Position numbers and translations under genes: made by a program
Shown: in pieces, positions 1-12,051 of the stretch
Numbering within the stretch: the stretch's first letter is position 1
Layout of the letters: each line of letters starts with the position of its first letter
NCBI GenBank assembly: GCA_964035545.1
Contig: OZ037773.1
Location: forward strand, 10,542,251-10,606,250
Length of the DNA: 64,000 nt
From: Bugula neritina
Lineage: Eukaryota > Bryozoa > Gymnolaemata > Cheilostomatida > Bugulidae
Direction of reading: 5' to 3'
Notes under the pieces: model-generated
What the model saw: the letters and a program-made list of their open reading frames with translations, nothing else
What the model was told of the DNA's origin: nothing
Database searches by the model: none

Positions 1-11
1 ATAATAACAAA

Positions 12-614
12 CTAAATAAAGGGGGTTTGAAACACCCTGATAGCAGTGGAGCTGCAATACAGAGACAATAGCTTAAAAGTGCTGCATGGATTATACTATA
101 AACAAGGGTGGGCTTACTATTAGCAAGTATAGATAGTGTATAGATGGAGCGTAGATAGTGTAGACAGAGTATAGAGAGAGATTATAGATATAGCATAGAC
201 ACAGTGTGAATAGAGTATAGATATAGTATGGACAGAGTATATACAGCGTGTAGACACAGGGCTAGCACACTCACCTGTCTCCGCTGAGAATCCCGCTGTT
301 GACAAGAACCTCTTCAGCTGAACTCAGTTTACTTTTCTTAACAGCCAACGAAGAGATCTGTGCTCCTCCTTCATCTGAACTACTTTCATCTGATGATTCT
401 ATCGTCTTTCTTTTATTCTAAAGAAATAATGTATTTTACCTTCAATTATATCTTAATGACAGTTGAATCACTGATAACTGTGACTGTATTTAAGTGACTT
501 CTAGTTAAATCACTGACAACTGTGACTAGAATAATTGAATCATTAAACCTGTGCTCTGCTACGCCGAGGAGGAATATTTTCCTTGTGGCTATCTTGACTA
601 GATTCCACATCCAT
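12..614 (-). CDS. Small KEN-box protein, three coding exons, possibly complete (82 aa)
   Basis: I do not recognise the family. Coding exons on the minus strand are 614-549, 417-275 and 51-12; all borders are GT-AG, phases are 0 and 2, and the total is 249 nt with a TAG at 14-12. A noncoding 5' exon probably ends at 1103 (AAG then GTATAC) and splices to 635; it has an in-frame stop and no ATG, so I start at the ATG at 614 in good context. The protein begins MDVESSQDS and carries KENIPP at residues 11-16, a KENxxP form of the APC/C degron. A Ser/Asp/Glu run (about 30-38) and a basic KKSK (49-52) follow. Two E2F-like sites lie just above the 5' exon. KEN box and E2F sites together suggest a nuclear protein made in S phase and destroyed at mitotic exit; this is inference. 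The last exon could instead splice at 36 and continue outside the window. Confidence 0.5.
52..274. repeat. Degenerate tandem repeat filling an intron
   Basis: The last intron of the KEN-box gene is mostly variants of a 13-20 base motif such as AGTATAGATATAG. Confidence 0.5.
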
Positions 615-635
615 AGCAGGAGAAGTTTCTAGAAC

Positions 636-3058
636 CTAAGAACACAACATAAGAGCTAAACTGATATCAATACTTGAACTCTGAAAAAAATTAAATTAAA
701 TTAAACTATTTAAATAATTACTATTACTATTAGTATTAGTATTAGTATTAGATTTACTTTTAGTATTACTATTACTATTAGTATTACTAACACTATTCAC
801 TATTGGTCTAAATCAGTGCATAAGTTAACGTCAGCATAATTTAAACAATTGTTAATAGTAAACATATTACTAATTTAATTATAGTCATACTGACAAAGAT
901 AATCATGATTATCAAATGAATATGAACATGAGTAAAGTTAATTGTAACTCAAACTGAAACTGTAACTGAAACTGTAACACTAACTGTAAGCATAACAATT
1001 AACATAAACATCATTAAGTAAGAGTAAAAGTAAGACTAGGAGTAGATAATCATAATATTTGAAGGATAATTAGTAAACGTATTATAAAGTGATAAAGTAT
1101 ACCTTGACGTGGAAGTCACAGGATGATTATAAATGTGATATAATTCAAATTGTTTCAGAATCACACCTCAGGATTTCATAAAGAAATTTTCTAAATTGGC
1201 GGGTTGGCGCAATAAACGTCACAAACTTATGTCTAACTTTATGTTTCCGCTTTGCTTTTTAAGCTTGTAAATTGACAAAGCTTTCAAAAAAATCTTTTGA
1301 ATGTAGTATCTTTAATTAATATTCTCAATCAAATTATTAGCTACAAAAGCCTTCTATATTTTTTCTAAATAGTATAGATAGAGAGTAAGTAAAGTTGCAT
1401 TAGACTTTAAAAGCGCACTTTGTAATCGGGGCTATAAGTGAGGACCCCAACATTATAATGTGCTCAAAAATTTCACGCCTTGAGCTATTCTATGAAAACT
1501 TACCGAGAAAAGTTAAAAATTGAATTTTGCACCGCTACTTTCACAACAGTTGCAATGAGTTACTATCAAAATGACAATTACAATCACAATGAGTTAGACA
1601 GACTTGCATTAACTGGTTGAATACAACCATTGCTATTGGTATAATATTAAGTAACAATCATTGGTCATTGATGCTATTAGTATTGCAGTACTAGTAGTAG
1701 TAATTCACTAATTGAGTAACACTAACTCAGTTACTGTTAGTGTTAGTGTTAGTGTTAGTGACTGTAATCAGTAATGACTGCTGAACTTAGTCTTAGAGTT
1801 AGACTCAGACTGTCAGTGTCATTTTGATTTTGATTGTCAATGTCATTGACTTTGAGTAATTGTTATACTATGTAAATATATCAATAAATATAATACTGAT
1901 TTTGGTAGTGATATTCATAATCATACTGTAACTGAGTCTCATACTCATACTGATACTGATGATCATACATGATACTTGAGTCATAGTGAATGTGATACTG
2001 ATACAAACAAAGTGATAGTTGCTGGGAGTGGGACGATTTTATTTTCATTTCACCAAACTTGAACTCCAACTCTAAAGCAGCAGTAGACGTAGTAGTGGCA
2101 GTAGCCAGTATCACTATGAGTATGATAGTATGAGTATGACTAATTCTAAAAGATGTTCATTACTTTATGCATTTACATGGTGATGGTGCGTATCATCGTA
2201 ATGATAATGATAAAGTAAAAATTATTGTCAGAATGGTGATCAGTTTATGAGAACTGATAGGCATTAAATATAATTTAACTTTGCCTTTGATGATTTCCTA
2301 ATTTTGATTCAACTTGAAAATAAACTAAATCTACAATTAAGACTAAGAGTAATACTAAGTCTAATAGTAATACTAAGTCTAATAGTAATACTAAGTCTAA
2401 TAGTACCACTGTAGTACTAATAACTATCAGTCCTTTTATTTCTACAACCACTTATACTACTAGAACTAGTACTAGTAGTATTATATTTACAAATTATAGA
2501 GTTAGTAATAAGTGGATATTGCTTTTTATTTATTACTTATTATCTACAGTGTACTAATATTAGTACTAGTAATATTATACTTATAGTTATGTCTATAGTA
2601 ATACTAATAGTTATACTCAATCTCATAGTTAGTGACAAACATTTAGGAAACTAGTCAAAACTTTTTCCTAAAAATGAGATTAAATGTCAATGAATGTAAT
2701 GAGTAGAAAGTAATTTGCTGAGTAGCACTAATAGTAATATTGTCTCAATATCAAACTCTGCATGAATAGGATATTTAGTTTCCTCACCTCCATCCAAATG
2801 CACTACGAACAGTTTTTTTTAGGTACTCTTGGCATTTTATTTTAATTTTAATTTCTTTTTTAGTTTTGGTTTTCAATTATGTGTGAGAAAGATATCCAAT
2901 GTAATTGAAAGGTCATGTTCAAAGAAAAATTCTACTAGACACTGGTGAATCGTTCAACTCATTGACTTTGATTTTCAGTTGGTTATCTCAGTCTTACTCT
3001 TATGTAATAAGACTCTGTATTGAATTGATAGTAACACATTGGAGTTGATTCTGTGGAG
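636..3058. other. Head-to-head intergenic region
   Basis: It separates the minus-strand KEN-box gene from the plus-strand PWWP gene and must hold both promoters. Only the noncoding exon at about 1103 and the E2F pair were recognised. The rest is AT-rich with short degenerate repeats: ATTAGT at 716-790, TGTTAG at 1736-1760 and an 18-base unit (ACTAAGTCTAATAGTAAT) at 2338-2404. No convincing coding exon was found. Confidence 0.5.
1195..1211 (-). promoter_or_regulatory. Paired E2F-like sites
   Basis: TTGGCGGG directly followed by TTGGCGC, close to the E2F consensus TTTSSCGC. They lie about 90 bases upstream of the inferred 5' noncoding exon of the minus-strand KEN-box gene. Confidence 0.4.
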
Positions 3059-6000
3059 ATGAGTAAAAAGACTTTCAAAGAGGGAGAAGTTGTGTTTGCG
3101 AAGGTCAAAGGTTACCCTCCATGGCCTGCGCAAGTGAGTAATTGATTTATAAGTGACGTCTTCTTTCAGCTAACAGTTGAACTGTAAGTTTATCTCCTAT
3201 TGGCTCCTTTTATATGTCAAGTGGTTGACATGTCAAGACAGTGTCTGGTTGTAGCTATATGCAGTCTATAAGATAGGTGGGAGGAGACTTCTTATATAGA
3301 TCGTATAGGCTCCACCCTACTGAATACCTCTCCTCCTTGTTTTGTAGGTTATCGCTGCAGCTAAAGGAAAATATCCCGTCCTCTTCTATGGCACCAATGA
3401 GAGGTTAGCTTGTTGCTACCCTAATTAACAGTTTGTTAGTTATAATAGTCTATCACTGAAGTATACTAATGTAGTGTATAGTAAAGTAATGTATTGTATA
3501 GTAAAGTAATGTATTGTATAGTAAAGTAATGTATTGTATAGTAAAGTAATGTATTCTATAGCAAAGTAATGTATTGTATAGTAAAGTATTGTATTGTATA
3601 GTAAAGTAATGTATTGTATAGTAAAGTAATGTATTGTATATTAAAGTAATGTATTGTACAGTAATGTAGTGTATTGTATAGTAAAGTAATGTATTGTACA
3701 GTAATGTAGTGTATTGTATAGTAAAGTAATGTATTGTATAGTAAAGTATTCTATAGTAAAGTAGTGTATTGTATAGTAAAGTAATGTATTGTATAGTAAA
3801 GTAATGTATTGTATAGTAAAGTAATGTATTCTATAGCAAAGTAATGTAGTTTATAGCATAGCATTACATAATAAAGTAGTTTATTTGGAGTTGTTTTTCT
3901 TCCTAATTTCAGTGCCAATTGCAAGCCTCAGGATCTCTTCCAGTTTGCAGACTTTGAAGAGAAGTATGGGAAGAACAGTAAGCCAGCCTTTCTGAAAGCT
4001 ATGAGTGAAGCAAGAGATGTCATAGCTGGGGTTTTCAACAGTAATTCCGGCGGAACTCGTAGTCGGGTGAGGGAGATAACTCCTAGAATAGAGTACTAGA
4101 GTGAGACAACTCTAAACTCCTTCTGAGCTCAGTTAGTGTTTCACAATACATACCTTCTCTTCTATGTTGCCATGGAAACACATCTACTTGTTTATATAGA
4201 GATCAGAGACCAAGTCCTCAGCCAATCAAAAGACAGCAATATCAGCCAATCAGGTAGAAGAAAGTGAATCAGAAGACGAAGAACCTCCCAAGAAGAGAGT
4301 GAGCAGATAGTTATTATATACCTAATATATGTAGTATATGCAGTGTGTATAGTGTGTATACAGTGTGTAGTTAGTATATACCTGCTATATATTGTGTGTG
4401 TGCAGTGTGTAGTGTATGTACAGTGTGTAGTTAGTATATACAGTATGTATAGTATGTACAGTGTGTAGTATATACAGTATGTATAGTATATACAGTGTGT
4501 AGTTAGTATATACAGTGTGTAGTTAGTATATACAGTGTGTAGTTAGTATATACAGTATGTATAGTATATACAGTATATAGTTAGTATATACAATGTGTAG
4601 TATATACAGTGTGTAGAGTATGTACAGTGTGTAGAGTATGTACAGTGTGTAGTATATACAGTGTGTTGTGTGTTTTAGACGAAGGCCGTATCAAAGGCAA
4701 ATAAAAAGACACTCGTCACAAAAGCTGCTAAGAAAGCGCCAGCTTCTAGAAAGTCTAGTCGGAAAACTGTTAAAAAGTTAGTTGAGATTTATCCTTTCAA
4801 TGCTATGTTCTATGTATTATATTAAGTATACTATAATGGGTATACTAATGTCTGCATGCTCTTGTAGTGATGATGAGTCAGAAGAAGAGGCGGATGGAGC
4901 AGAATCTCCCCAAAGGGGTGGATCCAAGCGAGGAGGTAATAAACAGGGTTACATATTCTATTTATAGCCCCCTCCACTGAGATAGTATAAACTCTTGTGT
5001 TCTGTGTTACACATGAGAATGTAATGTAGGATCTACACGTCTGTCAGGTGATAGAGAGGAGGGGAAGAGTGACGTGGAGAGTGACGCCGCGTCTGCTGCC
5101 TCTCAACAGAGTGAGTCGGCAGCAAGTGAGAGAGACAGCGACGCTGACTCTGTGGAAGCTGTGCCAGTCAAGAAGACCAGAGCTAAAGCTGCGTCTAGAA
5201 AGTCTCCAGTGAAGAGAGGACGGCCAGCTAAGAAGGTTGACTCCTCGGAGGATGAGAAAGAGGCTGAGAAATCAGACGACAGTGTCTCGGGTAATCCATT
5301 GTTCCAGAATTATTTTAGAATGTTGATTGTAATAAAATGTACTTAGTAACTCAATGGAATATAGACTTTATAGTATGCACGTTGTAAGTATGTACGTTGT
5401 AAGTATGTACGCTGTTAGTATGTACATTGTTAGTATGTATATTATAAGTATGTACATTATAAACTTGTATGAAATAGTTTGTAAATTTGTAAATTGTCAA
5501 CATTGAACCAGTTGTTACTGAAAGAGCCAATCACTACTGGAGTAATACAGAGTAGCCAATCAGTACTGGCGTATCATAAAGAACCCAATGAAATTCACCC
5601 AATCATTCACGGTGTGTTTCAGATGCCGAGTCAGCAAAATCTAGTAGCAGCTCTGAATCTCATTCTTCGAGTTCTTCTAGCAGCAAGTCGGGGAGTAGCG
5701 AGTCCAGCCAACCTTCTACTGAGAAGGACAGAGAAGATGAGGCTAGGTTGCCTGCAGGGGTGGAGGAAGGAGATAATGATGAGGGGGAGTTGCCGACAGG
5801 GGTGGAGAAAGGAGATAATGATGAGGGGGAGTTGGCTGCTCCTACAGGGGTGGAGAAAGGAGAGGATAAAGAGGGGGAGTCTAAAAGTAAGATTCTAATT
5901 GCAGCATCTTATTCGGTGTTTTATGAGTTTATAGCATTTAATGTTTAAGTTTGAGCAATTTCATCTGTTATACATGTATTTCATTATAATATATTATGCT

Positions 6001-9000
6001 ACATTTTAATACAATATATCACATTATAATATAATATATTACATTAAAACACAATATATTACATTATGATACAATATATTACATTATAATACAATATATT
6101 ACATTATAATACACTTCAACAGACTATCTTCTCTCAGAATAAAGCAGAGTTCTTCTCTTGGAGGTAATTTATCTGTTGACTCTGTATAGAATATTCCGAT
6201 ATATTGTAGAGCTGAACAGTGACAACACGGCACCAGGTGCACTCGGTGGTGATGGGGAGTCGGTGACAACAGAGTCTAAGGAGGTTGTCACCAGTTTACC
6301 AGGTATATATACTCACATGTTACCAGGTATATATACTCTCTCATGTTACCAGGTATATATATACTCTCACATGTTACCAGGTATATATATTCTCTCACAT
6401 GTTACCAGGTATATATATTCTCTCTCATGTTACCAGGTATATATATTCTCTCACACGTTACCAGGTATATATATACTCTCACATGTTACCAGGTATATAT
6501 ATTCTCTCACACGTTACCAGGTATATATATTCTCTCTCACATGTTACCAGGTATATATTCTCTCACACGTTACCAGGTATATATATTCTCTCTCATGTTA
6601 CCAGGTATATATTCTCTCTCATGTTACCAGGTATATATATACTCTCACATGTTACCAGGTATATATATTCTCTCTCATGTTACCAGGTATATATTCTCTC
6701 ACATGTTACCAGGTATATATATACTCTCATATATAATATATTCTCTCTACAGGGGAGTCTAAAGATGACTCAGATAATCAGAATGCGTCTGCTACCAACT
6801 CGTCTGCAGAAGATGATGATGTCATCCACTCGAGCAGAGCTCACAAGTCTCACAGTAAGAACGCTGTCCTCAGTGAGTCAGACAGTGAGGAGGAGACTAA
6901 ACCTAAGGTGGGTGGGGCTACGGATGTTATTGGTTACAGTGTCAGCTTTGGCAGTGTATTGGCAGTGTTTTGATAGTTTGTGGATAAGAGTTCTGTGACC
7001 TCGTGGTTTGGCTAGTTATTGATGGGCAGAGCTTAATAATTTGAGCATATGGTGTTTCTGCTTTGTACCCACTTAGTCGGTGGCGCTTACTGAGTTAAAC
7101 TTGGGGGGTGTGGCTTACTGAGTTAAACTTGGGGGTGTGGCTTAGTGAGATAGACTTGGTGGGTGTGGCCTAGTGAGTTAAACTTCGTGGGTGTGGCTTA
7201 GTGAGATGGACTTGGTGGGTGTGGCTTAGTGAGTTGAACTTGGTGGGTGTGGCTTAGTGAGTTAAACTTGGTGGGTGTGGCTTAGTGAGTTGACTTACTC
7301 TGCTACTCTCATGTACAGAATTGTCTGGCTGTTCCTTACCAGGAAGAAGAGAAAGATTTGGAGCAGCTGTTGGCGGAGAGGAAACAGGAGCATCAGGAGT
7401 TGAAGTTGAAGAGACGACAAGAGAAGTTAGAAGAGCGAAGGCAGCGTCAGCTTCAGAGAGAGAAAGAGCAAGAAGAGGAGAGGAAAGCGAAGGAGGAAAA
7501 GAAAAGACAGCATCATATGAGTGAGTGGCGTGAGCTTCACACAGCTGACACTACTTGTCACTTCTAACACACCTGACACTCCTGACACTACCTGACACAC
7601 TCCTGACACTTCTAACACACCTGACACACTCATGACACTACCTGACACACTCCTGACACACTCCTGACACACTCATGACACTACCTGACACACTCCTGAC
7701 ACACACCTGACACTACCTGACACACTCCTGACACACACCTGACACACTCCTGACACACTCCTGACACTTCTAACACACCTGCCACACTCCTGACACTACC
7801 TGACACTCCTGGCACACTCCTGACACACACCTGACACACACCTGACACACTTGGCACATGTGACACAACTGACACTAATTGCTTTTTATTTTATTTTATG
7901 GTATCTTCTTATAGAGTTGAAGACGGAGAAGAAGTTAAGAGAGTTAGACGATGTGATAAAGAGATCGTTGGCAGTCAGTACGAAGGTAACACAATGTCTC
8001 TTCTACTCCTAAATATTAGCATCTATCTATCTAGTACTACTAGTGTTAGTACTACTAGTGTTAGTGCTACTAGTGTTAGTACTACTAGTGTTATTAGTGA
8101 GTAGTAAGTGAAATCAAGCACCTGTTGTAGGATGTTGACAAGTGTCTAGAAGCTATGAAAGAACTGAATGGTTTGGAGATTATAGCCTCCATGTTGGTGA
8201 AGTATCCAACCATCATTGATACTCTGAAGAAGGTATGTGTGCTTCTGTAATACCATTCATATGTGTACTCATGTAATACCATTCCTATGTGTACTACTGT
8301 AATACTATACTTACTCTGTGTACTCATGTAATACTATACTTACATAGTGTACCTCTGTAGTACTATACTTACTCTGTGTACCTTTGTAATACTATATTTA
8401 CTCTGTGTACTCATGTAATACTATACTTACTCTGTGTACCTTTGTAATACTATACTTACTCTGTGTACTCATGTAATACTATACTTACTCTGTGTACCTC
8501 TGCAGTGCCGGAAGTATAAAGCAGACGTCAAGGTGATGTCACAAGCCGACTCTCTCTGTAATAAACTCAAGTCTATCGCCAGCAGTGACAAGTCCGCTCT
8601 CTCTGCTCTCAACAAGCAGAAGTCTGACAAGCAGAAGGAGAAGAAGCCCTCTGGTGGCGAGAAAGTAGTAACACAGACGTCAAGTGGTGAACATTCAGTC
8701 TCAGTGCCTCCTCCGGTCACAGAACCTGTTGGTGCTAAAACTGGTGACACCATGCTGGAGCCCAGTGTTGGTGCTAACAGTACAGCTGCTGAGACTAATG
8801 AAGTAGGGACTGATGCTGTTCAGCCAATGAAATCGGAGGAAAGTGTAGTAACTGAGCCAATCAGGGAGCCAGCTGAAGATGGCACGGCCATAGATGACAA
8901 ATCAGAGCAGGTGCTTTCAAATATGCAGGCTGCATTAGTGACCACCCATGTAGAGAATATAGAGAATGACTCAGATAAAGTGAATACTGACAATAAAACC

Positions 9001-9804
9001 GATCACACAGACCCTCCTCTCATCCAATCAGCAGACAATACTGATGAAACTAGCCAATCACAAGAAGGTACACATGCGAATCACACAGTGGTTGGTTCAG
9101 TCAGTGATTTAAAAGTGATGGTGAAGGATGAGCTGCCATCTGAGGACGTGCTGACTGCTGGCATACAGGCACTGATAGCTAAGACTCAGGAGTCCACCGC
9201 CATACTCGACCAGGTCATCAAACAGAAGAAGGTACTTAGTTCTTGTATGTACTGACTACTAGTACTACTAGTACTACTACTACTACTACTACTACTACTG
9301 CTACTACTACTACTACTACCACTACTACTACTAGTACTAGTACTACTACTATTGCTACTAATACTACTTGTACTAGTACTACTACTACTACTACTACTAC
9401 TACCACTACTACTACTAGTACTAGTACTACTACTATTGCTACTAGTACTACTTGTACTACTACTACTACTACTAGTACTACTACTACTACTGCTGCTGCT
9501 ACTGCTGCTGCTACTGCTGCTACCGCTGCTATACTAATCCTGTAATCATGTATTATTGTTCCATCAGGATAAGAGATCTTCTTCGAGCTCATCTCGTAAA
9601 AGAAGAAAGATAGACTCAGGTTTACATCAGTATGAGTCATCTCGGAGTTCGAATGCCCCACACAAACCGTTGCCGAGTTCTAAGTCTACTGTGGCAGCTA
9701 CTAGCCTCAGTTCTTCTACTAAATCAGTTGACAGACCAACTCACACTAGTAAGAAAGTAGCGGAGTTAGATGACATGGACATTCATGATCTACTCGGTAT
9801 CTGA
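3059..9804 (+). CDS. PSIP1/HDGFL2: PWWP + integrase-binding-domain chromatin protein (LEDGF/HDGFL2 family)
   Basis: Fifteen exons: 3059-3133, 3348-3403, 3913-4066, 4200-4298, 4679-4776, 4868-4935, 5030-5290, 5623-5886, 6210-6302, 6753-6907, 7319-7520, 7915-7985, 8131-8232, 8506-9231, 9568-9804; 758 aa with all phases matching. Residues 1-95 are a PWWP domain (EGEVVFAKVKGYPPWPAQ), which in this family reads methylated histone H3 Lys36. A long acidic and basic disordered middle follows, with RGRPAKK AT-hook-like text and a coding minisatellite in exon 8 (three copies of a 14-residue GVEKGDNDEGEL-type unit). A charged helix lies at about 318-380. The IBD lies at about 383-470 (DVDKCLEAMKEL, then IIDTLKKCRKYK), the helical hub that in LEDGF binds MLL/menin, IWS1 and POGZ motifs. 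A Ser-rich tail ends DDMDIHDLLGI. It is probably the single ancestor-type copy of vertebrate PSIP1 and HDGFL2. Exon 7 has two in-frame acceptors (5030 or 5048). Confidence 0.93.
3463..3866. repeat. 20-bp minisatellite in PWWP intron 2
   Basis: About 19 copies of GTATTGTATAGTAAAGTAAT with scattered substitutions; occupies most of the intron between exons 2 and 3. Confidence 0.9.
4318..4668. repeat. Degenerate ~20-bp minisatellite in PWWP intron 4
   Basis: Copies of GTGTAGTTAGTATATACAGT and shorter variants run up to the acceptor of exon 5. Confidence 0.85.
5368..5462. repeat. 15-bp minisatellite in PWWP intron 7
   Basis: About six copies of GTACGTTGTAAGTAT. Confidence 0.8.
5985..6112. repeat. 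20-bp minisatellite in PWWP intron 8
   Basis: About six copies of TTACATTATAATACAATATA. Confidence 0.8.
6289..6737. repeat. Splice-donor-containing array in PWWP intron 9
   Basis: Fifteen further copies of TTACCAG|GTATATATA follow the real exon 9 donor, spaced 23-27 bases. The first seven bases of each copy repeat the exon end. All three plus frames are largely open through the array. Confidence 0.9.
7084..7292. repeat. 28-bp minisatellite in PWWP intron 10
   Basis: About eight copies of a unit containing GTGGCTTAGTGAGTTAAAC. Confidence 0.85.
7550..7872. repeat. Degenerate CTGACAC repeat in PWWP intron 11
   Basis: Irregular ACACCTGACACTCCTGACAC units fill most of the intron. Confidence 0.85.
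8028..8102. repeat. 15-bp repeat in PWWP intron 12
   Basis: Copies of TACTAGTGTTAGTAC. Confidence 0.75.
8240..8504. repeat. ~30-bp repeat filling PWWP intron 13
   Basis: About eight copies of a unit with TCTGTGTAC and GTAATACTATACTTAC; the last copy forms the polypyrimidine side of the exon 14 acceptor. Confidence 0.85.
9250..9535. repeat. (ACT)n trinucleotide repeat in PWWP intron 14
   Basis: Imperfect ACT repeat with a higher-order duplication of roughly 90 bases. It reads as poly-Thr or poly-Val open frames, which are not genes. Confidence 0.9.
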
Positions 9805-12051
9805 TTAGTCAACATCCATCCATTCACTATGCTACTGGAATATAACAGAACTGGTTTTACTATGTAATACTATACCAACTGCTGTATCTAACTCACTCAG
9901 CACTTTAACTGGTTGTAAATGTGTATTGAATAGTCATTCTACATTCTTGTACATATCTATGTGATTGCCTGCACACTTTGTATATACTATTGTACTATTA
10001 AGTTTCAATGATTTATATTTTGGCTGCTTTGCAATGATTGTTATGAATATTAATAAAATAAAATGTATAAATGACTGAAACTTGTTTACCTAGTGATGTT
10101 TATCAGCAACTGCTATAAATGTTGGCAGTTGCAATTCAAGAGAATAATTATCTAGACTATAATTTCTAGTTCCAAGCCATGCTATAACCTCTCTCATGTG
10201 TTAGTCTCAGTAACCATAAATATGCTTACTGTATGAGACTACAGCCTTAGCAACCGCAGATTTTTGTCTTTGAGTAATCCGATTTTGGCAAAGCAACTCC
10301 TAACTTTTAGTGAATATTGTAACGTAATAAATGAAAAAATGATTTCATTTGAGGTCATTTTATTGCACAGCAATGTACAGAATAAAATTTACACTGCAGC
10401 AAATGTCATTTGGTTACATGTTGTGTGCCATCATGTGCAATACCATAATCTTAGATCATATATTATAGAGTATTACTAGAATACATTATAGAATAATATA
10501 CTAGATATATATAGAGAGTAATATACTAGATAGTAGATATATAGAGAGTAATATACTAGATAGTAGATATATAGAGAGTAATATACTAAATATATATAGA
10601 GAGTAATATACTAGATATATATAGAGAGTAATATACTAGATAGTAGATATATAGAGAGTAATATACTAGATAGTAGATATATAGAGAGTAGTATACTAAA
10701 TATATATAGACAGTGATAGGCAGCAGAGACAATGCAGTGTCATGATGTCAGTCAGTACTAATGATTGGTTGTAAAGACGATAATCTCTTGATAAGGCATG
10801 TGTTTCCTTTACTATTGAAGTATTTTATTGAATTTCTATTAATAATCAGTTATGAAGATTATAATAAAGAAGGCAGAGAGTAGAAGCTTCCTATCATCTA
10901 TACCGTGTGCAGTAGTGAAAGACAGCAGTACGATACCACCTGCTGTCAGTGTCAGAGAAGTTACCTACTGTCAGTATCAGAGAAGTCACCTGCTATCAGT
11001 GTCAGAGAAGTTACCTGCTGTCAGTGTCACACAACAATCATCTACTGTCAGTGTCACACAACAATCACCTACTGTCAGTGTCACATAGCACCTACTAGAC
11101 TAGGCCTGTCAGTTCTCCTTCATCATCTGATACTACTGAATATGTCTAAACATATAAACAGGTAATATTACAGCTTGCTCTTTATTCTCTCAATATAATA
11201 TATTGTTCAGCCACAGTGAAGTCTTGTGGTGATGTGTTTGTATTTTATGTCACAAGTATAATTTTCACTCTGAAAATCTAATTTCTACCATTCTATACCA
11301 ACTGGTTTATCAGACTAGTACATACTTATATTAACTTATAAAATATATATGCATTAGTATATAGTTCTATTGCCTCTAAGTTATAAAAGCAGGAGATATA
11401 ATATTTTTTCACTGCTATATATTGACACTGATACTTATAATAACAAAGCTGGGGAATCAAGCTCAATAGCTGAAGCAATGCAGTTTGTATGCTGAATATA
11501 AGATATATTATTGTTGTTTCAACTTGCTGTTCACTAAGTAAAGATGTAACTAAAATTATTTCTTCTTTTATTGCAAGTGATTTTTGCTTCACAAGAGTTG
11601 TACAAGGGATTTTCTGTGCAATGTTACCCAGCAGTTAGTAAAGGAGTTTATTCCATTGAGATATGTGCTGAGAGAGACAACTCCTGACACGGCTGCTGTA
11701 CCTTTACTTTATCTGCTTGCTTACTGTGAACAGAGTAACTAATGGCTGCTTTTACTTCTACAGATCTGTTCTACCAACACTTACCTTCACAATACATTTA
11801 GCTTACTTATATTATGACAATATGATGACCTAATAAATAACTCTAATATTATTTATCTGATTTATTAATCTAGCTACAACTTTTATGTGAATTCTAAATT
11901 TTTTATTTCAATTGAACCCATTGATTGCTATAACTATATATATTGTAAAATTTAGTAAGCAATTAATCTCCGAATCTGCATTCAGTCTTTGTAGCCCTAA
12001 GACCCACGGCTGTTAGCTGCTTGTTGTGGGTGGACACTCTACACTTCGACT
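9805..12051. other. Intergenic region between PWWP and potassium channel genes
   Basis: Holds the 3' UTR and AATAAA of the upstream gene, a 26-30-bp array at 10482-10706 (AGAGAGTAATATACTAGATA) and a 22-24-bp array at 10930-11088 (CTGTCAGTGTCACACAACAA). No supported gene. Confidence 0.6.
10052..10057 (+). terminator. Polyadenylation signal AATAAA of the PWWP gene
   Basis: Lies 248 bases after the stop codon, followed by a second overlapping AATAAA. Confidence 0.6.

Noticed and set aside
9236-9661. Poly-Val, poly-Thr and poly-Leu frames
   Set aside because: Translations of the (ACT)n repeat in PWWP intron 14.
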